The translations under genes and the position numbers were made by a program. This document shows, in pieces, positions 9,805 to 21,110 of a stretch of 64,000 nt of DNA. The DNA comes from Bathynomus jamesi. Taxonomy: Eukaryota > Arthropoda > Malacostraca > Isopoda > Cirolanidae. A model generated the notes under the pieces. That model was not told the DNA's origin. It ran no database searches and saw only the letters and a list, made by a program, of their open reading frames with translations. The stretch covers positions 124,001 to 188,000 of the forward strand of contig JAJOZX010006145.1 of assembly GCA_023014485.1 (NCBI GenBank). The letters are read 5' to 3'. The first letter of the stretch is position 1; each line of letters starts with the position of its first letter.

Positions 9805-10054
9805 CCCCAGCACTACGTGTATGAGAGTCTCTCTAATTTGTAAATTTTGAAAGTAGAGGTAAATACAAATTTATTAGTTTAGTGAATTTTGTATGAGCAG
9901 GCATTGCTTTAAACTTGTGCGGGATACAAGCCTATAATTTGTAAGCTTTGGTAATAAAAAATTTTAGATTAACGATATTTTTATGAAAGGCTTGCTGACC
10001 AATGATGGGAGCAGCGTATGGGCAAGAAAAAGTTACCATTACAGCACTGGAACT
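9805..10054. other. Unassigned flank between hAT and CR1 array
   Basis: Starts with the right target duplication (9805-9812) and then AT-rich sequence. Nothing recognisable. Confidence 0.4.
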
Positions 10055-10172
10055 TGAGAGAGAGAGAGAGAGTTACAAGGAGTTACAAGGAAAAGAAGTA
10101 CCTCAAAAGGCCTTGCGGCCCATACCGAGGAGGTACCAATGGCAACAGTGCCAGTGAAAATTTTCTACACCC

Positions 10173-10853
10173 TCAAATAGTATGCAAGATTTGGTCTAAC
10201 CTTTTCTTGAAATGATCCACAGAGGAACTGTTCACAACTTCTGAAGGTAACCTGTTCCACGTGTCACAGATCTTATACGTAAAGTAATTCCCACACACAC
10301 TAGTCCTAAACCGTTTCAAATCCAACTTCCAACCATTGTTGCGAGTTAGGTTATCATTTAAACTAAACATGCTTCTAAAATCGACATCGTTGAACCCGCG
10401 TAAGAGCTTGAAAACCTCGATCAGTTGACCGCGCAGCCTCCGAGTTTCCAGCGAAAACAAGTTCAGGGCGCGTAACCGTCGATTGTAGCCCATATGCCTA
10501 ACAGAAGGGATTAATTTTGTGGCCCTCGCCTGCACTCGCTCCAGCCTCTCAATATCTTTCCTGAGGGTGGGCGACCAGAACTGCACAGCATACTCCAGGT
10601 GCTGCCGAACCAGGGAATTGTACAGAGAGAGCACAATCTCCTTGTTCCGAAACTGAAATTGCCTTCTGATATAACCCAACAGCTTCTGGGCTTTCTTTTC
10701 CACCTCTACGCACTGTTTGGTAAACTTAAGGTCGCTGCTGATTAGCACACCCACGTCCTTTTCAAAATCAGTCGCCTCGATATTGTTCCCCAACATCGAG
10801 TAGTCCGACTTGGGATTGGCGTAGCCAATGTGCATCACTTTGCATTTACCCAA
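10173..10853 (-). pseudogene. CR1 ORF2, C-terminal RT part after internal deletion
   Basis: 227 codons from MGKCKVMHIGYANPKSDYSM to the common C-terminus. This frame starts directly at the deletion junction, so the methionine is not a real start. It matches the corresponding part of the copy at 22591-23280 closely, with a few substitutions. Confidence 0.8.
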
Positions 10854-10854
10854 G

Positions 10855-11252
10855 TTAAACGGCTAGTCTAACCTTCGCCTTCACTTCCCTACACAGGCGG
10901 AGATACGCTTCAGTGTTCTCATGGAAACGATTGGCCTTCGCCCTCCTATACGCTACTTTCCTATTTCGGATAGCCGAAGCGATGTCACGATTGAACCACT
11001 TAGGCTGCGTTGAAGCAGTGTGACCGGTTTTGAGGGTATGGCAGCAGACTGCAGCACCATAAACTCGTCCCGGAATGCACTCCACACTCCCTCAACATCG
11101 CAGCCGACCTCTAACCCCATCTCACCTACGCTATCCCTGAGGCTAACAAAGTCCGCCCGCCGGAGATCGAGCTTACTGCCTCTCGAGTTACTACGCTTCA
11201 CCCGAGGGACGCACACACGGAACCTAATCAGACAGTGATCACTCCCGCCCAA
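10855..11252 (-). pseudogene. CR1 ORF2 fragment downstream of endonuclease
   Basis: Starts at MGGSDHCLIRFRVCV, the SDH block at the end of the endonuclease domain, continues through LDLRRADFVSLRD, then changes frame near 11020 to PKWFNRDIASAIRNRKVAY. The reading stops at the junction (about 10860) where the RT core has been lost. Confidence 0.75.
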
Positions 11253-11317
11253 CGATTCGTCAACGGTGAGGCCACTGAGGCCAGTGACGAGGTTGTCTTC
11301 GGTCGTGAATACTAAGT

Positions 11318-12110
11318 CTAGAACGCTTTCGCCTCGTGTAGGCTCATTGACCCACTGAGTGAGGAAGTTCTCAGCAGCAAGTCAACTAGCCTCCTCCCTT
11401 CAGCATCAGCAGTCCTGTCTTCCCACTTTATGCCGCGACAGTTAAAGTCTCCTAAAACTACACACACCCTATCCCCTAGCAGGCTACTGAGTTCGGTGTA
11501 CAGGGCTGTATCCTCCTCGAGGAGGAGATGCGGAGGTCTGTACACCAAGATTAACCTGTAGCTCGTCCCTCCCACATTCAGATCGACGCCAAGCAGCTCC
11601 CGTTCCGACCGGAACTGGCAGTCAACCGGACTCAACGTGTCCCTGACGTATATTAGTACCCCACCCACCTCCCCACGGGTGCGGGATTTACGAAACATTC
11701 TATACCTGGGAATTTCGAACTCCCCAACGTAGTCCCTACGATCAATATGAATCCAGGACTCGGTGATACCAACGATATCCTGGTATTCTGATGCTAAGAG
11801 CGCCCGTAGCTCGCAAAACTTGTTCCTAATCGACCTAGCATCAAAAAGCATTGCACGGAGGGAGCCTTCCCTATTCTGACCGCCCCCTAGCACGACCTGT
11901 TTCCCGAACAGCCAGGGCTGTCGGAGTTGCAGAGCCCCTCACTAACGAGGGGGCAACTTCCGCAGGAGCCTGAGCCCCCTCCAACGTGGAAGGAGGGTCA
12001 CCCACCTGTACCTGGACGCACCCTTCAGTTGAAGGTACGTCCGCCACCGGCTCATCATCATCCCTCCCCGGTGGGGGCCCATTATCTTTCCCCGGACTCG
12101 ACCTCACCAT
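11318..12110 (-). pseudogene. CR1 ORF2 N-terminus: apurinic-type endonuclease domain
   Basis: A proline-rich leader (12110-11871) runs into the endonuclease frame (11893-11318). Visible are ARSIRNKFCELRALLASEYQ, VGITESWI, VLIYVRD, ILVYRPP and VVLGDFNCRGIKW, the GDFN block that positions a catalytic residue of exonuclease-endonuclease-phosphatase enzymes. Near 11370 the frame is lost by a small deletion relative to the copy at 24830; a GGSDHCLIRF block follows at about 11252 in another frame. The domain would nick the target DNA. Confidence 0.8.
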
Positions 12111-13215
12111 AGGTGCCGGTCGAGCAGCGCGCCTAGCATACCTTTACCCTTGTTATTGAGGTGGACACCATCCCTCTGGTAAAGGTCCCACCTACCCGAA
12201 AATGCGTCGAACGGGTCAATAAACCTCACGCCCAGCGGGACGCACAAGTCTTGCACCCTCTCGTTGATGCCAATGACCTTACTGAGCGCGTGGTCACTGG
12301 CATTCATCCGCGGTAAAATACCCATTAACATTCCCCTGTCTGTCTTCAGTTTTAGATCATCCGCAAGAGACATGATCACGGTGATGATCCCTTCTGTGAG
12401 ACCTACCCTACCGCCTTTGAGGAACAGGTCGTTGCCACCAGCGTGGACAACGATCGCAGTCCTCCGACTAGCCACGCGCACCTTCTCTGCCTCCTTCCTT
12501 AAGTGCGCCGTTCCCCGCCCAGGTAAGCACCCTACCTTCCTCCCATCCCGGTTTGCAGAAGCAAAGTACTTCTCCTGGCCCCTGATCTGCGAATCCCCAA
12601 TCAAAACGGTGTCTTCCTCCTTCGAGGACAGGAGACTAAAGCGGTTGGAGGTCCTGACAGGGGCAACTGGGTCTCAGGCTTCGGCTTCGCAGCCTTCTTG
12701 CCCGAGACCTTTAGAAACCCGTCGCCACCCATAGACGCGGTTACACCAGCCGACCCACCCCGACCGGCAGCTACATCCTTCTGTTTCTTTGGGCCATCAG
12801 TAGGCCCCTTCCCACCCCTTTTCTTTTTCGGCCCCTTCCCACCCTTCTCTATCAGCCCCTTCTTTACGCCCTCCACCTTGCGCCGCGGTTCCGTGCATTC
12901 CACGTGGGTCGCTGGCGATTCTTCACACTGATTTTGTACCCTAGTCCCCGGTTGCACCTCTACCCTTTCTCCGCGGTCCCGAGCCCTGTCCAGTCCATCG
13001 CTGGACCGCCTTTCCATGGCAGCTATCCTATCAATGAGCTCCGGGGTGGAGGGCGCAGCCGCATCAGTGACCGCCGCACCTCCAACAGCCGGTCTGAACG
13101 ACTCGAGCCGCCGGACCCTCTCCTCTAGCTTCTCGTAAAACCGCATGAGTTCGCAAAAGCGGCACATTCTGGAGTGGTTGATCTTCGCGAAGCAGGCTTC
13201 TTTGAAGTTCATCAC
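12104..13215 (-). pseudogene. CR1 ORF1 with SGNH/GDSL esterase domain, one frameshift
   Basis: Two overlapping minus-strand frames (13215-12601 and 12604-12104) form one ORF1 broken near 12640. The first 200 residues have CRFCELMRFYEKLEERVRRLE, a short CxxC plus coiled-coil start, and a long basic lysine-rich linker. The second part is an SGNH hydrolase: IGDSQIRG (block I serine), HAGGNDLFL (block III GxND) and DGVHLNNKGKG (block V DxxH). Esterase domains in ORF1 are a known feature of CR1 and related clades, and this is the main reason for the CR1 assignment. ORF1 proteins bind element RNA; the role of the esterase is not settled. Confidence 0.8.
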
Positions 13216-13817
13216 TCACTGGTTTATTTCACACCTCGCACATTCAGCCTTCAGTTTCTGCGGTCCAGTCATTGTAACTTATTTCTTTTTTTCGAACTCT
13301 GAATACTCTGAATAAGATAAAGCGTTCTAGCAATGAAAACTATCAAAAACTTTGTGACCAGTACATAAAAAAGGAGAGGGGGGGGGGGGTGAATTCTTTC
13401 CGCGCGTAGACGCATCCACCTATTTGCAAGTGACGTTCATCCCTTCCAGAAGACTACACCTCTCGCTGCTGCCGCACCGACCAAAGGTCTCCCCAGGGCC
13501 GGACAGTCCCAAACGTGTCGCAGCTACCAACTGACAAACACTCGCGACGCAGGCGTCACGGATTTCCCGCCAGGAGCGACAGCGAGATGCAGCCCCTTAC
13601 TAAGTCTTACTAGTCACTCACAAGCGGCCACTCTTAGAATCCAGTGTTCAAGGGATATCCCACCAGACCCAGAGGCTACGCCCGAGACTTTACGCTGGCC
13701 TGGCAGCCAGCTGGGCAGTAAAGCTCTCTCACCTCAGAGCAGTACAGCCAAGCACCATCAATTGGTCACCAAAGAACGGTCGCAGGGGGCTGGTCAGGCC
13801 ATTACGCGTTAGGAATG
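13216..13817 (-). other. CR1 5' leader
   Basis: A GC-rich segment with a run of twelve Gs at 13380-13391. It has no long frame and lies between ORF1 and the GA tract of the next copy, so it is the 5' untranslated leader of copy 0 on the minus strand. An internal promoter would be expected here, but I cannot point to one. Confidence 0.6.
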
Positions 13818-14749
13818 AGAGAGAGAGAGAGAGAGAGAGAGAGTTACAAGGAGTTACAAGGAAAAGAAGTACCTCAAAAGGCCTTGCGGCCCATACCGAG
13901 GTGGTACCAATGGCAACAGGTGCCAGGGAAAATTTTGTAAAAGTTTATTTTTCTTTCAACTATCCTAGCAGTAGTAGAAAACTGGATAGAAAAGTAGAAG
14001 GCTCTCTCCCCACCCTCCGCTCCCTCCCTGCCAGAGGCAGGTACGGAAAAAGGTTGAAGAAAATACCTTGACCTGGAAAAGTAGCCAAGGAAATTTTACA
14101 GGAAAGTGGAGAATATATAAAAAGCTCTATATTTAGCTTGCTCACAGAGACACCGAGCAAGCGAACTCCTGCAGAGTTTTCTGAGGTTTTAATCTTAAAC
14201 TATGAGTGTGTTCAGTACTTTGTCTAGCCTATTTTTAAACAGATTTACACTTTGACTGGAAACAACCTCTGAGGGAAGTTGGTTCCAGATATTAACTATT
14301 TTATAGGAAAAGAAATTTCCGCAGACTGAGGTCCTAAATGTCTTTTCACACTCAAATAGTGTGCAAGATTTCGTCTACCCTTTTCTTGAACTGATCCACA
14401 GAGGAACTGTTCACAACTTCCGAAGGTAACCTGTTCCATGTGTCACAGATCTTATACGTAAAGTAATTCCCACACACACTAGTCCTAAACCGTTTCAAAT
14501 CCAACTTCCAACCATTGTTGCGAGTTGGGTTATCATTTAAACTAAACATACTTCTAAAATCGACATCGTTGAACCCGCGTAAGAGCTTGAAAACCTCGAT
14601 CAGTTGACCGCGCAGCCTCCGAGTTTCAAGCGAAAACAAGTTCAGGGCGCGTAACCGTCGATTGTAGCCCATATGCCTAACGGAAGGGATTAACTTTGTG
14701 GCCCTCGCCTGCACTCGCTCCAGCCTCACAATATCTTTCCTGAGGGTGG
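13818..14749 (-). mobile_element. CR1 copy 1: 5'-truncated, with tail
   Basis: On the minus strand this copy starts at the RT thumb (14749) where CCACCCTCAGGAAAG meets a GA tract, carries the ORF2 C-terminus (14729-14352, 125 codons with an intact frame), a tail with the diverged C-terminal repeat (about 14340-14190), the common 340-bp tail, and ends in a TC tract (13842-13818). It abuts the 5' leader of copy 0. Confidence 0.85.
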
Positions 14750-16680
14750 AGAGAGAGAGAGAGAGAGAGAGAGAGTTACAAGGAAAAGAAGTACCTCAAA
14801 AGGCCTTGCGGCCCATACCGAGGAGGTACCAATGGCAACGGGTGCCGGAAAATTTTGTAAAAGTTTATTTTTCTTTCAACTATCCTAACAGTAGTAGAAA
14901 ACTGGATAGAAAAGTAGAAGGCTCTCTCCCCACCCTCCGCTCCCTCCCTGCCAGAGGCAGGTACAGAAAAAGGTTGAAGAAAATACCTTGACCCTGGAAA
15001 AGTAGCCAAGGAAATTTTACAGGAAAGTGGAGAATATATAAAAAGCTCTATATTTAGCTTGCTCACAGAGACCGAGCAAGCGAACTCCTGCAGAGTTTTC
15101 TGAGGTTTTAATCTTAAACTATGAGTGTGTTCAGTACTTTGTCTAGCCTATTTTTAAACAGATTTACACTTTGACTGGAAACAACCTCTGAGGGAAGTTG
15201 GTTCCAGATATTAACTATTTTATAGGAAAAGAAATTTCCGCAGACTGAGGTCCTAAATGTCTTTACACACTCAAATAGTGTGCAAGATTTCGTCTACCCT
15301 TTTCTTGAACTGATCCACAGAGGAACTGTTCACAACTTCCGAAGGTAACCTGTTCCATGTGTCACAGATCTTATACGTAAAGTAATTCCCACACACACTA
15401 GTCCTAAACCGTTTCAAATCCAACTTCCAACCATTGTTGCGAGTTGGGTTATCGTTTAAACTAAACATACTTCTAAAATCGACATCGTTGAACCCGCGTA
15501 AGAGCTTGAAAACCTCGATCAGTTGACCGCGCAGCCTCCGAGTTTCAAGCGAAAACAAGTTCAGGGCGCGTAACCGTCGATTGTAGCCCATATGCCTAAC
15601 GGAAGGGATTACCTTTGCGGCCCTCGCCTGCACTCGCTCCAGCCTCTCAATATCTTTCCTGAGGGTGGGCGACCAGAACTGCACAGCATACTCCAGGTGC
15701 GGCCGAACAAGGGAATTGTACAGTGAGAGCACAATCTCCTTGTTCCGAAACTGAAATTGCCTCCTGATATAACCCAATAGTTTCTGGGCTTCTTTTCCAC
15801 CTCTACACACTGTTTCGTAAACTTAAGATCGCTGCTAATTAGCACACCCAAGTCTTTTTCTAAATCAGTCACCTCGATATTACTACCCAACATCGAATAG
15901 TCCGACTTGGGATTGGCGTAGCCAATGTGCATCACTTTGCATTTACCCAAGTTAAACGGCATTTGCCATTTTTCGGACCACTCTCCTATCCTACCTAGGT
16001 CCGCACGCAGTTCCTCGATCGCTTCGGGCGTCCCAACACTGGCCCCCAAGCTTGGTGTCATCAGCGAATTTGGCGATCCGACTGACGATGCCACCGTCGA
16101 TATCATTTATGAAAATGATAAACAACAGCGGCCCCAAAACGGAACCCTGAGGAACCCCACTAGTGACCGAGGCCCAACCCGAACTAGCACCTTTAATTAC
16201 AACCCTCTGCCGCCTATTCTTCAGCCAGTTTTCAATCCAGCTACCTATTTCCCCACCGATACCCAGCGCGCGCACTTTCGCCATTAGCCGGCGGTGAGGT
16301 ACCTTATCAAAGGCTTTCTGAAAGTCGAGATAAAGTATATCAATCGCCCTACTCTTATCGTCCTCACCCAACATGACGTGGAAAAACTCGAGCAAGTTGG
16401 TGAGACACGACCTATGCCGTCTAAACCCATGTTGGGAGTCCCCAAGCAGCTTGTAGGAATCCAAATGGTCAACGATCCTATCCGCTATTATCCCCTCTAA
16501 TAATTTACCTACAACTGAAGTGAGACTAATGGGACGATAGTTCCCTGGACTTTCGTGATCCCATTTCTTAAAGATAGGGGTCACGTTGGCTTCCCTCCAG
16601 TCACCAGGCACCTGGCCCGTCTCCAACGATTTGTTGAAGACTGTAGCCACCTGGTCGCGCACCTCCCGCAACACTCTGGG

Positions 16681-16687
<7 letters not shown>
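14750..16687 (-). mobile_element. CR1 copy 2: 5'-truncated in ORF2
   Basis: Starts within ORF2 at 16687, where CCAGAGTGTTGCGGGAGG abuts a GA tract, and runs through the RT, ORF2 C-terminus and complete tail to a TC tract (14776-14750). The tail is of the longer subtype, containing the 60-bp segment with CGAGCAAGCGAACTCCTGCA. Confidence 0.85.
15271..16684 (-). pseudogene. CR1 ORF2 reverse transcriptase, two frameshifts
   Basis: Three minus-strand frames (16684-15991, 16106-15609, 15810-15271) tile one RT. The first has [42 protein letters not shown] and KFADDTKLG, the RT blocks including the FADD catalytic pair. It breaks near 16045 (extra C in GGCCCCC) and again near 15790. The C-terminus is as in the other copies. 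Damage is light, so the copy is not old. Confidence 0.85.
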
Positions 16688-16719
<32 letters not shown>

Positions 16720-17146
16720 ACAAGGAGTTACAAGGAAAAGAAGTACCTCAAAAGGCATTGCGGCCCATACCGAGGAGGTACCAATGGCAACGGGTGCCAG
16801 GGAAAATTTTATAAAAGTTTATTTTTCTTTCAACTATCCTCGCAGTAGTAGAAAACTGGATAGAAAAGTAGAAGGCTCTCTCCCCACCCTCTGCTCCCTC
16901 CCTGCCAGAGGCAGGTACGGAAAAAGGTTGAAGAAAATACCTTGACCCTGGAAAAGTAGCCAAGGAAATTTTACAGGAAAGTGGAGAATTTATAAATAGC
17001 TCTATATTTAGTTTGCTCACATGAGAGCATTCAATACTTTGTCTAGCCTATTTTTAAACACATTTACACTTTGACTGGAAACAACCTCTGAGGGAAGTTG
17101 GTTCCAGATATTAACTATTTTATAGGAAAAGAAATTTCCGCAGAGA
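16688..17146 (-). mobile_element. CR1 copy 3: tail only
   Basis: Only the last 450 bp of a CR1 copy, 5'-truncated inside the diverged C-terminal repeat (at TTTCCGCAGA, 17146) and ending in a TC tract (16717-16684). This tail lacks the 60-bp segment found in copies 1 and 2, so it is a different subtype shared with copy 4. Confidence 0.8.
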
Positions 17147-17383
17147 GAGAGAGGGAGAGAGTTACAAGGAGTTACAAGGAAAAGAAGGACCTCAAAAGGC
17201 CTTGCGGCCCATACCGAGGAGGTACCAATGGCAACGGGTGCCAGGGAAAATTTTGTAAAAGTTTATTTTTCTTTCAACTATCCTAGCAGTAGTAGAAAAC
17301 TGGATAGAAAAGTAGAAGGCTCTCTCCCCACCCTCCGCTCCTCCCTGCCAGAGGCAGGTACGGAAAAAGGTTGAAGAAAATAC
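17142..17383 (-). mobile_element. CR1 copy 4, 3' tail end (left of BEL insertion)
   Basis: The extreme 3' part of copy 4: TC tract at 17142-17160, the CTTGTAACTC repeats and about 215 bp of tail up to GAAGAAAATAC. Its 5' neighbour resumes at 22356 after the LTR retrotransposon. Confidence 0.85.
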
Positions 17384-18102
17384 TGCGAAAAATGCTCTGT
17401 ATGAATTGGTCCACAATTAACCCACCCCTTATTTCTCCAGTCTAACTATAGAGTAGATCAAGTCTAGCCTAGAGGGGTCAGCCTAGAGATTCCGGAAATG
17501 GTCCAGAGCGGGCAGATAAATTGAGGTCCACAGTAGGATTCCTCACCAAACTAGGTTAGGGCAATCTACCTTTACCTTTGTTAAGCTATGAGTTGATGCT
17601 GGGTCTTAGGCCACAATGTAGGCCTAAGTTGTCTGACCCAGCTTAATTTAATGAGTTTAACTTGCTGGGTTAAAAACACAATTAGTCACTTACTGGTAGT
17701 TATTAGAGAGTCTCTTTTCTCCTTGTATAATTGTCGGGAGCGTACTTGCTGGTGGGGATCTTTCTTCGGTGTCTGTTCTCGTCCCTTCTCCAGTTGCGTC
17801 CTTTCGCCCCCGTTCCTCGTTTTCGTTCTCCTTTGTTCTCCTTTTAGCGGGGCTTTTTCCACCAGCGTCGTCTTGGTTCTATTGTTCGGTTGGTTTATCG
17901 GTAATGTGTATCTATTACCGAGCACGCTCTTGTCACACAGTATATAAATACTAGTGTGGAGAATAACTCTGGTGAGCAACCAATTGGTTTCATCCACCCA
18001 GTTATTGACATAAAAGGAATTTAATAATTGTTAGATTAACTACCTACCTACTCAGTGAACCATTTTCGTTACCTCCCAACTACCCACTCATCAGTTTTCC
18101 AT
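17384..18102 (-). repeat. BEL/Pao 3' LTR
   Basis: 719 bp. On the minus strand it begins (A)TGGAAAACTGATGAGTGG and ends CATTTTTCGCA, giving TG...CA termini. It is nearly identical to 21639-22355, with a few single-base differences and indels (for example GGTGAGC against GTGAGC near 17971), so the insertion is fairly recent. Confidence 0.9.
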
Positions 18103-18341
18103 ATACTGGGGGCCCCGGGAGATAAAAATTTTGGTGTCATTGTCACCAATTTTTATGTCTGAGTGTAGACTAGCTAACTATTTGACTGTAAATGCCTGTT
18201 AATCTGATTAACAGTGCCTATCCTCACCTTCTCATGGAGAAGGTGTAGCATTTAATTAGAAGAGAAAATATACATCCATAGGATGAAACTGTCTATGGTC
18301 TTTACCATAAGAAAAGAAAAAGTGAAAGTTAGAAGATAAAA

Positions 18342-20525
18342 TTACAATTCCCCAGCATCTATTTTTTGTTGTAAAAATAGTCGCGCCTTTAATGCTGTTT
18401 GTCGCTGAGGTCTTGTGTCTGTCAATGTTGTAGTAGGATGCGTTACCACTCCTACTGTCAAAGGAATAGTTACTGGAAGTTCAGTGTCTCCAGTTGTTAC
18501 TGTCAGTGGAGAAGGTTCTCCAAAGTCCATTGTTTTGGGTCCAGACTCTAAAGGGTACAAAAGAGAAATGTCTCTTGTTGTGTCACCCGTTGAAGTCCTT
18601 AATTTGACCACTCTTGTTACCCCGTCTGCCCCTGGTCTGAGTTCTGAAACTCTAGCCAGAGGCCAGTATTGTCTTGGAGTACTGTCATGTATGAGAACAA
18701 GGTCCCCTACCTTAATTGTGTCAGACCAATCCTTCTTAGTCATTTGTTTATGTCTCTCCCTTAGACCCATCAAGTACTCAGTTTTCCACTGTTTAATGAA
18801 ATGAGCTTTAACTCTAGTCAAATGTTGTAACTTAGTCTGGAGCTCATCATGTCGTTGAGTCCAGTTTGGGTCTTCTGAAGAGTCTATATTGTAGTCCGGC
18901 AGGAGACTAACTTGTTCTCCCCGAATTAAATGATTTGGAGTTAATGGTTCCGGGTCATTATTGTTGTCACTCACATAAGTGAGTGGTCTATTGTTAATGA
19001 TGTTCTCAATCTCAGCCAGGAGAGTGAGCAACTCAAATAAGTGTATCTGTTTTTTACCAATTGCTTTCTTCAAGCAATTCTTTACTGTTTGTATATTCCT
19101 CTCCTAGATAGAACCATACCAAGGAGAGGCAACCGGAATATACTTCCACTTTATGTTTGAATTTTGTATATATAATTGTGTGAGTTCATCGCTTAACAAG
19201 TCGTGGATGACTTGTTCACCAGCCTTGAAATATGTAGCATTGTCAGTCCAAACTGTCTTTGGTAGTGAATGTCGTGCAGAGAATCTCTTAAAGACAGCAA
19301 CAAAAGATTCTGCTGTAAGGTCCTCCACAACATCCAAATAAACATCTCGTGAGGCAGCACATGTAAACAGTACAATGTACATTTTTTGTTCAGTGTCAAC
19401 CACCCCTACAGTCAATGCTCCTGTATAGTCAATGCCTACAGTCTCAAAGGGTCTGTTGAGAGTAACTCTCTCCTCTGGCAAAGCAGGAGATTTGGTTTCC
19501 TATAGGGCCTAGCATGAATACGCCTACATGTGACACACTCACTCAGGACTGTTTTAACAGTGATCCTTCCCTTGTGTATCCAATAAGTTTTTCTTAATGT
19601 AGTTAGTGTCTGTGGTACCCCCATATGATATACATCATTGTGTGTTTTTCTGATGATTAATGTTGTCAAATAGCTAAATCTAGGTAAAAGGATTGGATGT
19701 TTGCTTTTGTATGACAGTTTTGATTTGTCTAATCTCCCTTTACACCTTAGAAGGCCTTCCTCATCTCTGAACAAGTTTAGATCCACAACTACTGATGGTA
19801 CAGGTTCTTTTGTTTGTTTCCCATTAGTCAAGAATTCTAACTCTTTATTGTACTCTTTTTGTTGTGCATGGCCTATCCAGTATTTGGTTGCAACTTCTGT
19901 ATAATTATGATTGTTAATACAGATTGAATCATGACTGTTAGAAGTTGCATCCAAATACCAGTTCATACCTAAAGTTTTAACTCTGTCTGATGGCTCAGTA
20001 AGACCATTATTATCCTTTAAAATCTTTTTGTTTAAATCCTCATCATTTGAAATCCACTCTCTAAGTTCAAAGTTACCTTGTTGCATAATGTTTTGAGAGT
20101 GTTCATAGACTTCAGATAATTCAGATTTTGTTGTTGTTGAGCCTATTAGATTGTCTACGTAAAAATGTTCCTTAAGGAAGTTCAATGTTAAAGAGTTATT
20201 AAACTGGTTCAAATGATGTCTAATTGTCAATGCTAATAGGCTAGGTGAGCAATTGGCTCCAAACAACACAACATTAAATCTATAGGTTATGAACCCTTTA
20301 TTCAAATCAAATGGATCCCTGAACCATAAGAACCTAAGTTGGTTCTTGTCATATTCATTTTTTAGATTTATTCTCAAAAATGCCTTTGAAATGTCACTTT
20401 GTACGGCATATTTATCTAACCTGAACCTCAGTAAGATCTTCACAAGGTCAGAAATGAGATTAGGACCCTCAATCAGGCAATCATTCAACCTGTGTTTATC
20501 ACTGTCTTTGAGGCTACAGTTATAT
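18342..20525 (-). pseudogene. BEL/Pao pol: RT (partial), integrase, DUF5641-type C-terminus
   Basis: Minus-strand tiles. 20525-19436 has LNDCLIEGPNLI, SDISKAFL, FGANCSPSLLALTI and FYVDNLIGS (the YVDN active site usual for BEL/Pao), then passes directly, with RNase H missing, to ATKYWIGHAQ, the H...CVTC integrase zinc finger, and CRRIHARPYRKPN. A one-base shift near 19495 leads to the integrase core (19481-19104): ETVGIDYTGAL, TDNATYFK and VASPWYG. A TAG at about 19106 then precedes 19073-18342, which has IENIINNRPLTYV, TPNHLIRG and VGDLVLIHDS. In a live element it would copy and integrate the genome; here it is dead. Confidence 0.9.
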
Positions 20526-20673
20526 TAAAGTTCTGTAATATAGGTGTTCATATATTACAGTTGGTCACATTTGATTCTACAGTATCAAGTTTTGTCTGTT
20601 TGGCTGTAGCTAGTTGGTCTCTGGGAACAGTCTTTGGTTTATCCAGTCTGGGTCTTATTTTGTATTGTTTGGT

Positions 20674-21110
20674 CTCTGGCCAAGGGAGGCCATAAGACCC
20701 TTGTAATAGTTTTCCCTATGGCCAAGGTAGGCCATAAGACCCTTGTAATAGTTTTCCCTATGGCCAAGGTAGGCCATAAGACAATGTTTAGCCCATGGCC
20801 AAGGTAGGCCATAAGACATTTAATGTTTGGCCCATGGCCAAGGTAGGCCAAAAGACCAAGGCTCATTGTTTGGGCTATGGCCACAGTAAGCCACAAGACC
20901 AAGGTTCAATTGTTTTGGCCATGGCTGAGGTAGGCCATAAGACCCTTATTGTTTGGCCCATGGCCAAGGTAGGCCATAAGACCTTTATTGTTTGGCTCAT
21001 GGCCACAGTAAGCCATAAGACCAAGGTTCAGTTGTTTGGCCCATGGCCAAGGTAGGCCATAAGACCAAGGTTCAGTGTTTGGGCTATGGCCAAAGTAGGC
21101 CATAAGACCC
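20674..21110. repeat. Tandem array of imperfect palindromes inside the BEL element
   Basis: About ten units of roughly 40 to 48 bp with the core TGGCCAAGGTAGGCCATAAG, separated by variable spacers such as TTGTTTGGCCCA. The core TGGCC-AAGGTA-GGCCA is itself a near-palindrome. Some units carry the variant CACAGTAAGCCA. The array lies between the candidate primer-binding site and the surviving part of pol. Confidence 0.9.

Larger units (their letters stand above)
10055..13817 (-). mobile_element. CR1 non-LTR element, copy 0: both ends present, RT core deleted
   Basis: On the minus strand the element runs from a GC-rich 5' leader (13817-13216), through ORF1 (13215-12104) and the endonuclease part of ORF2, to a tail ending in CTTGTAACTC repeats and a TC tract (10071-10056). 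Two internal deletions are visible by comparison with the copy at 22.4-25.8 kb: about 1.1 kb covering the RT fingers and palm, joined at about 10860, and about 390 bp of the 3' tail near 10165. It is the only copy here with a 5' leader and a full ORF1. Confidence 0.8.

Noticed and set aside
20639..21103. Repetitive ORFs in the BEL tandem array
   Set aside because: The peptides only reflect the TGGCCAAGGTAGGCCA repeat and occur on both strands.
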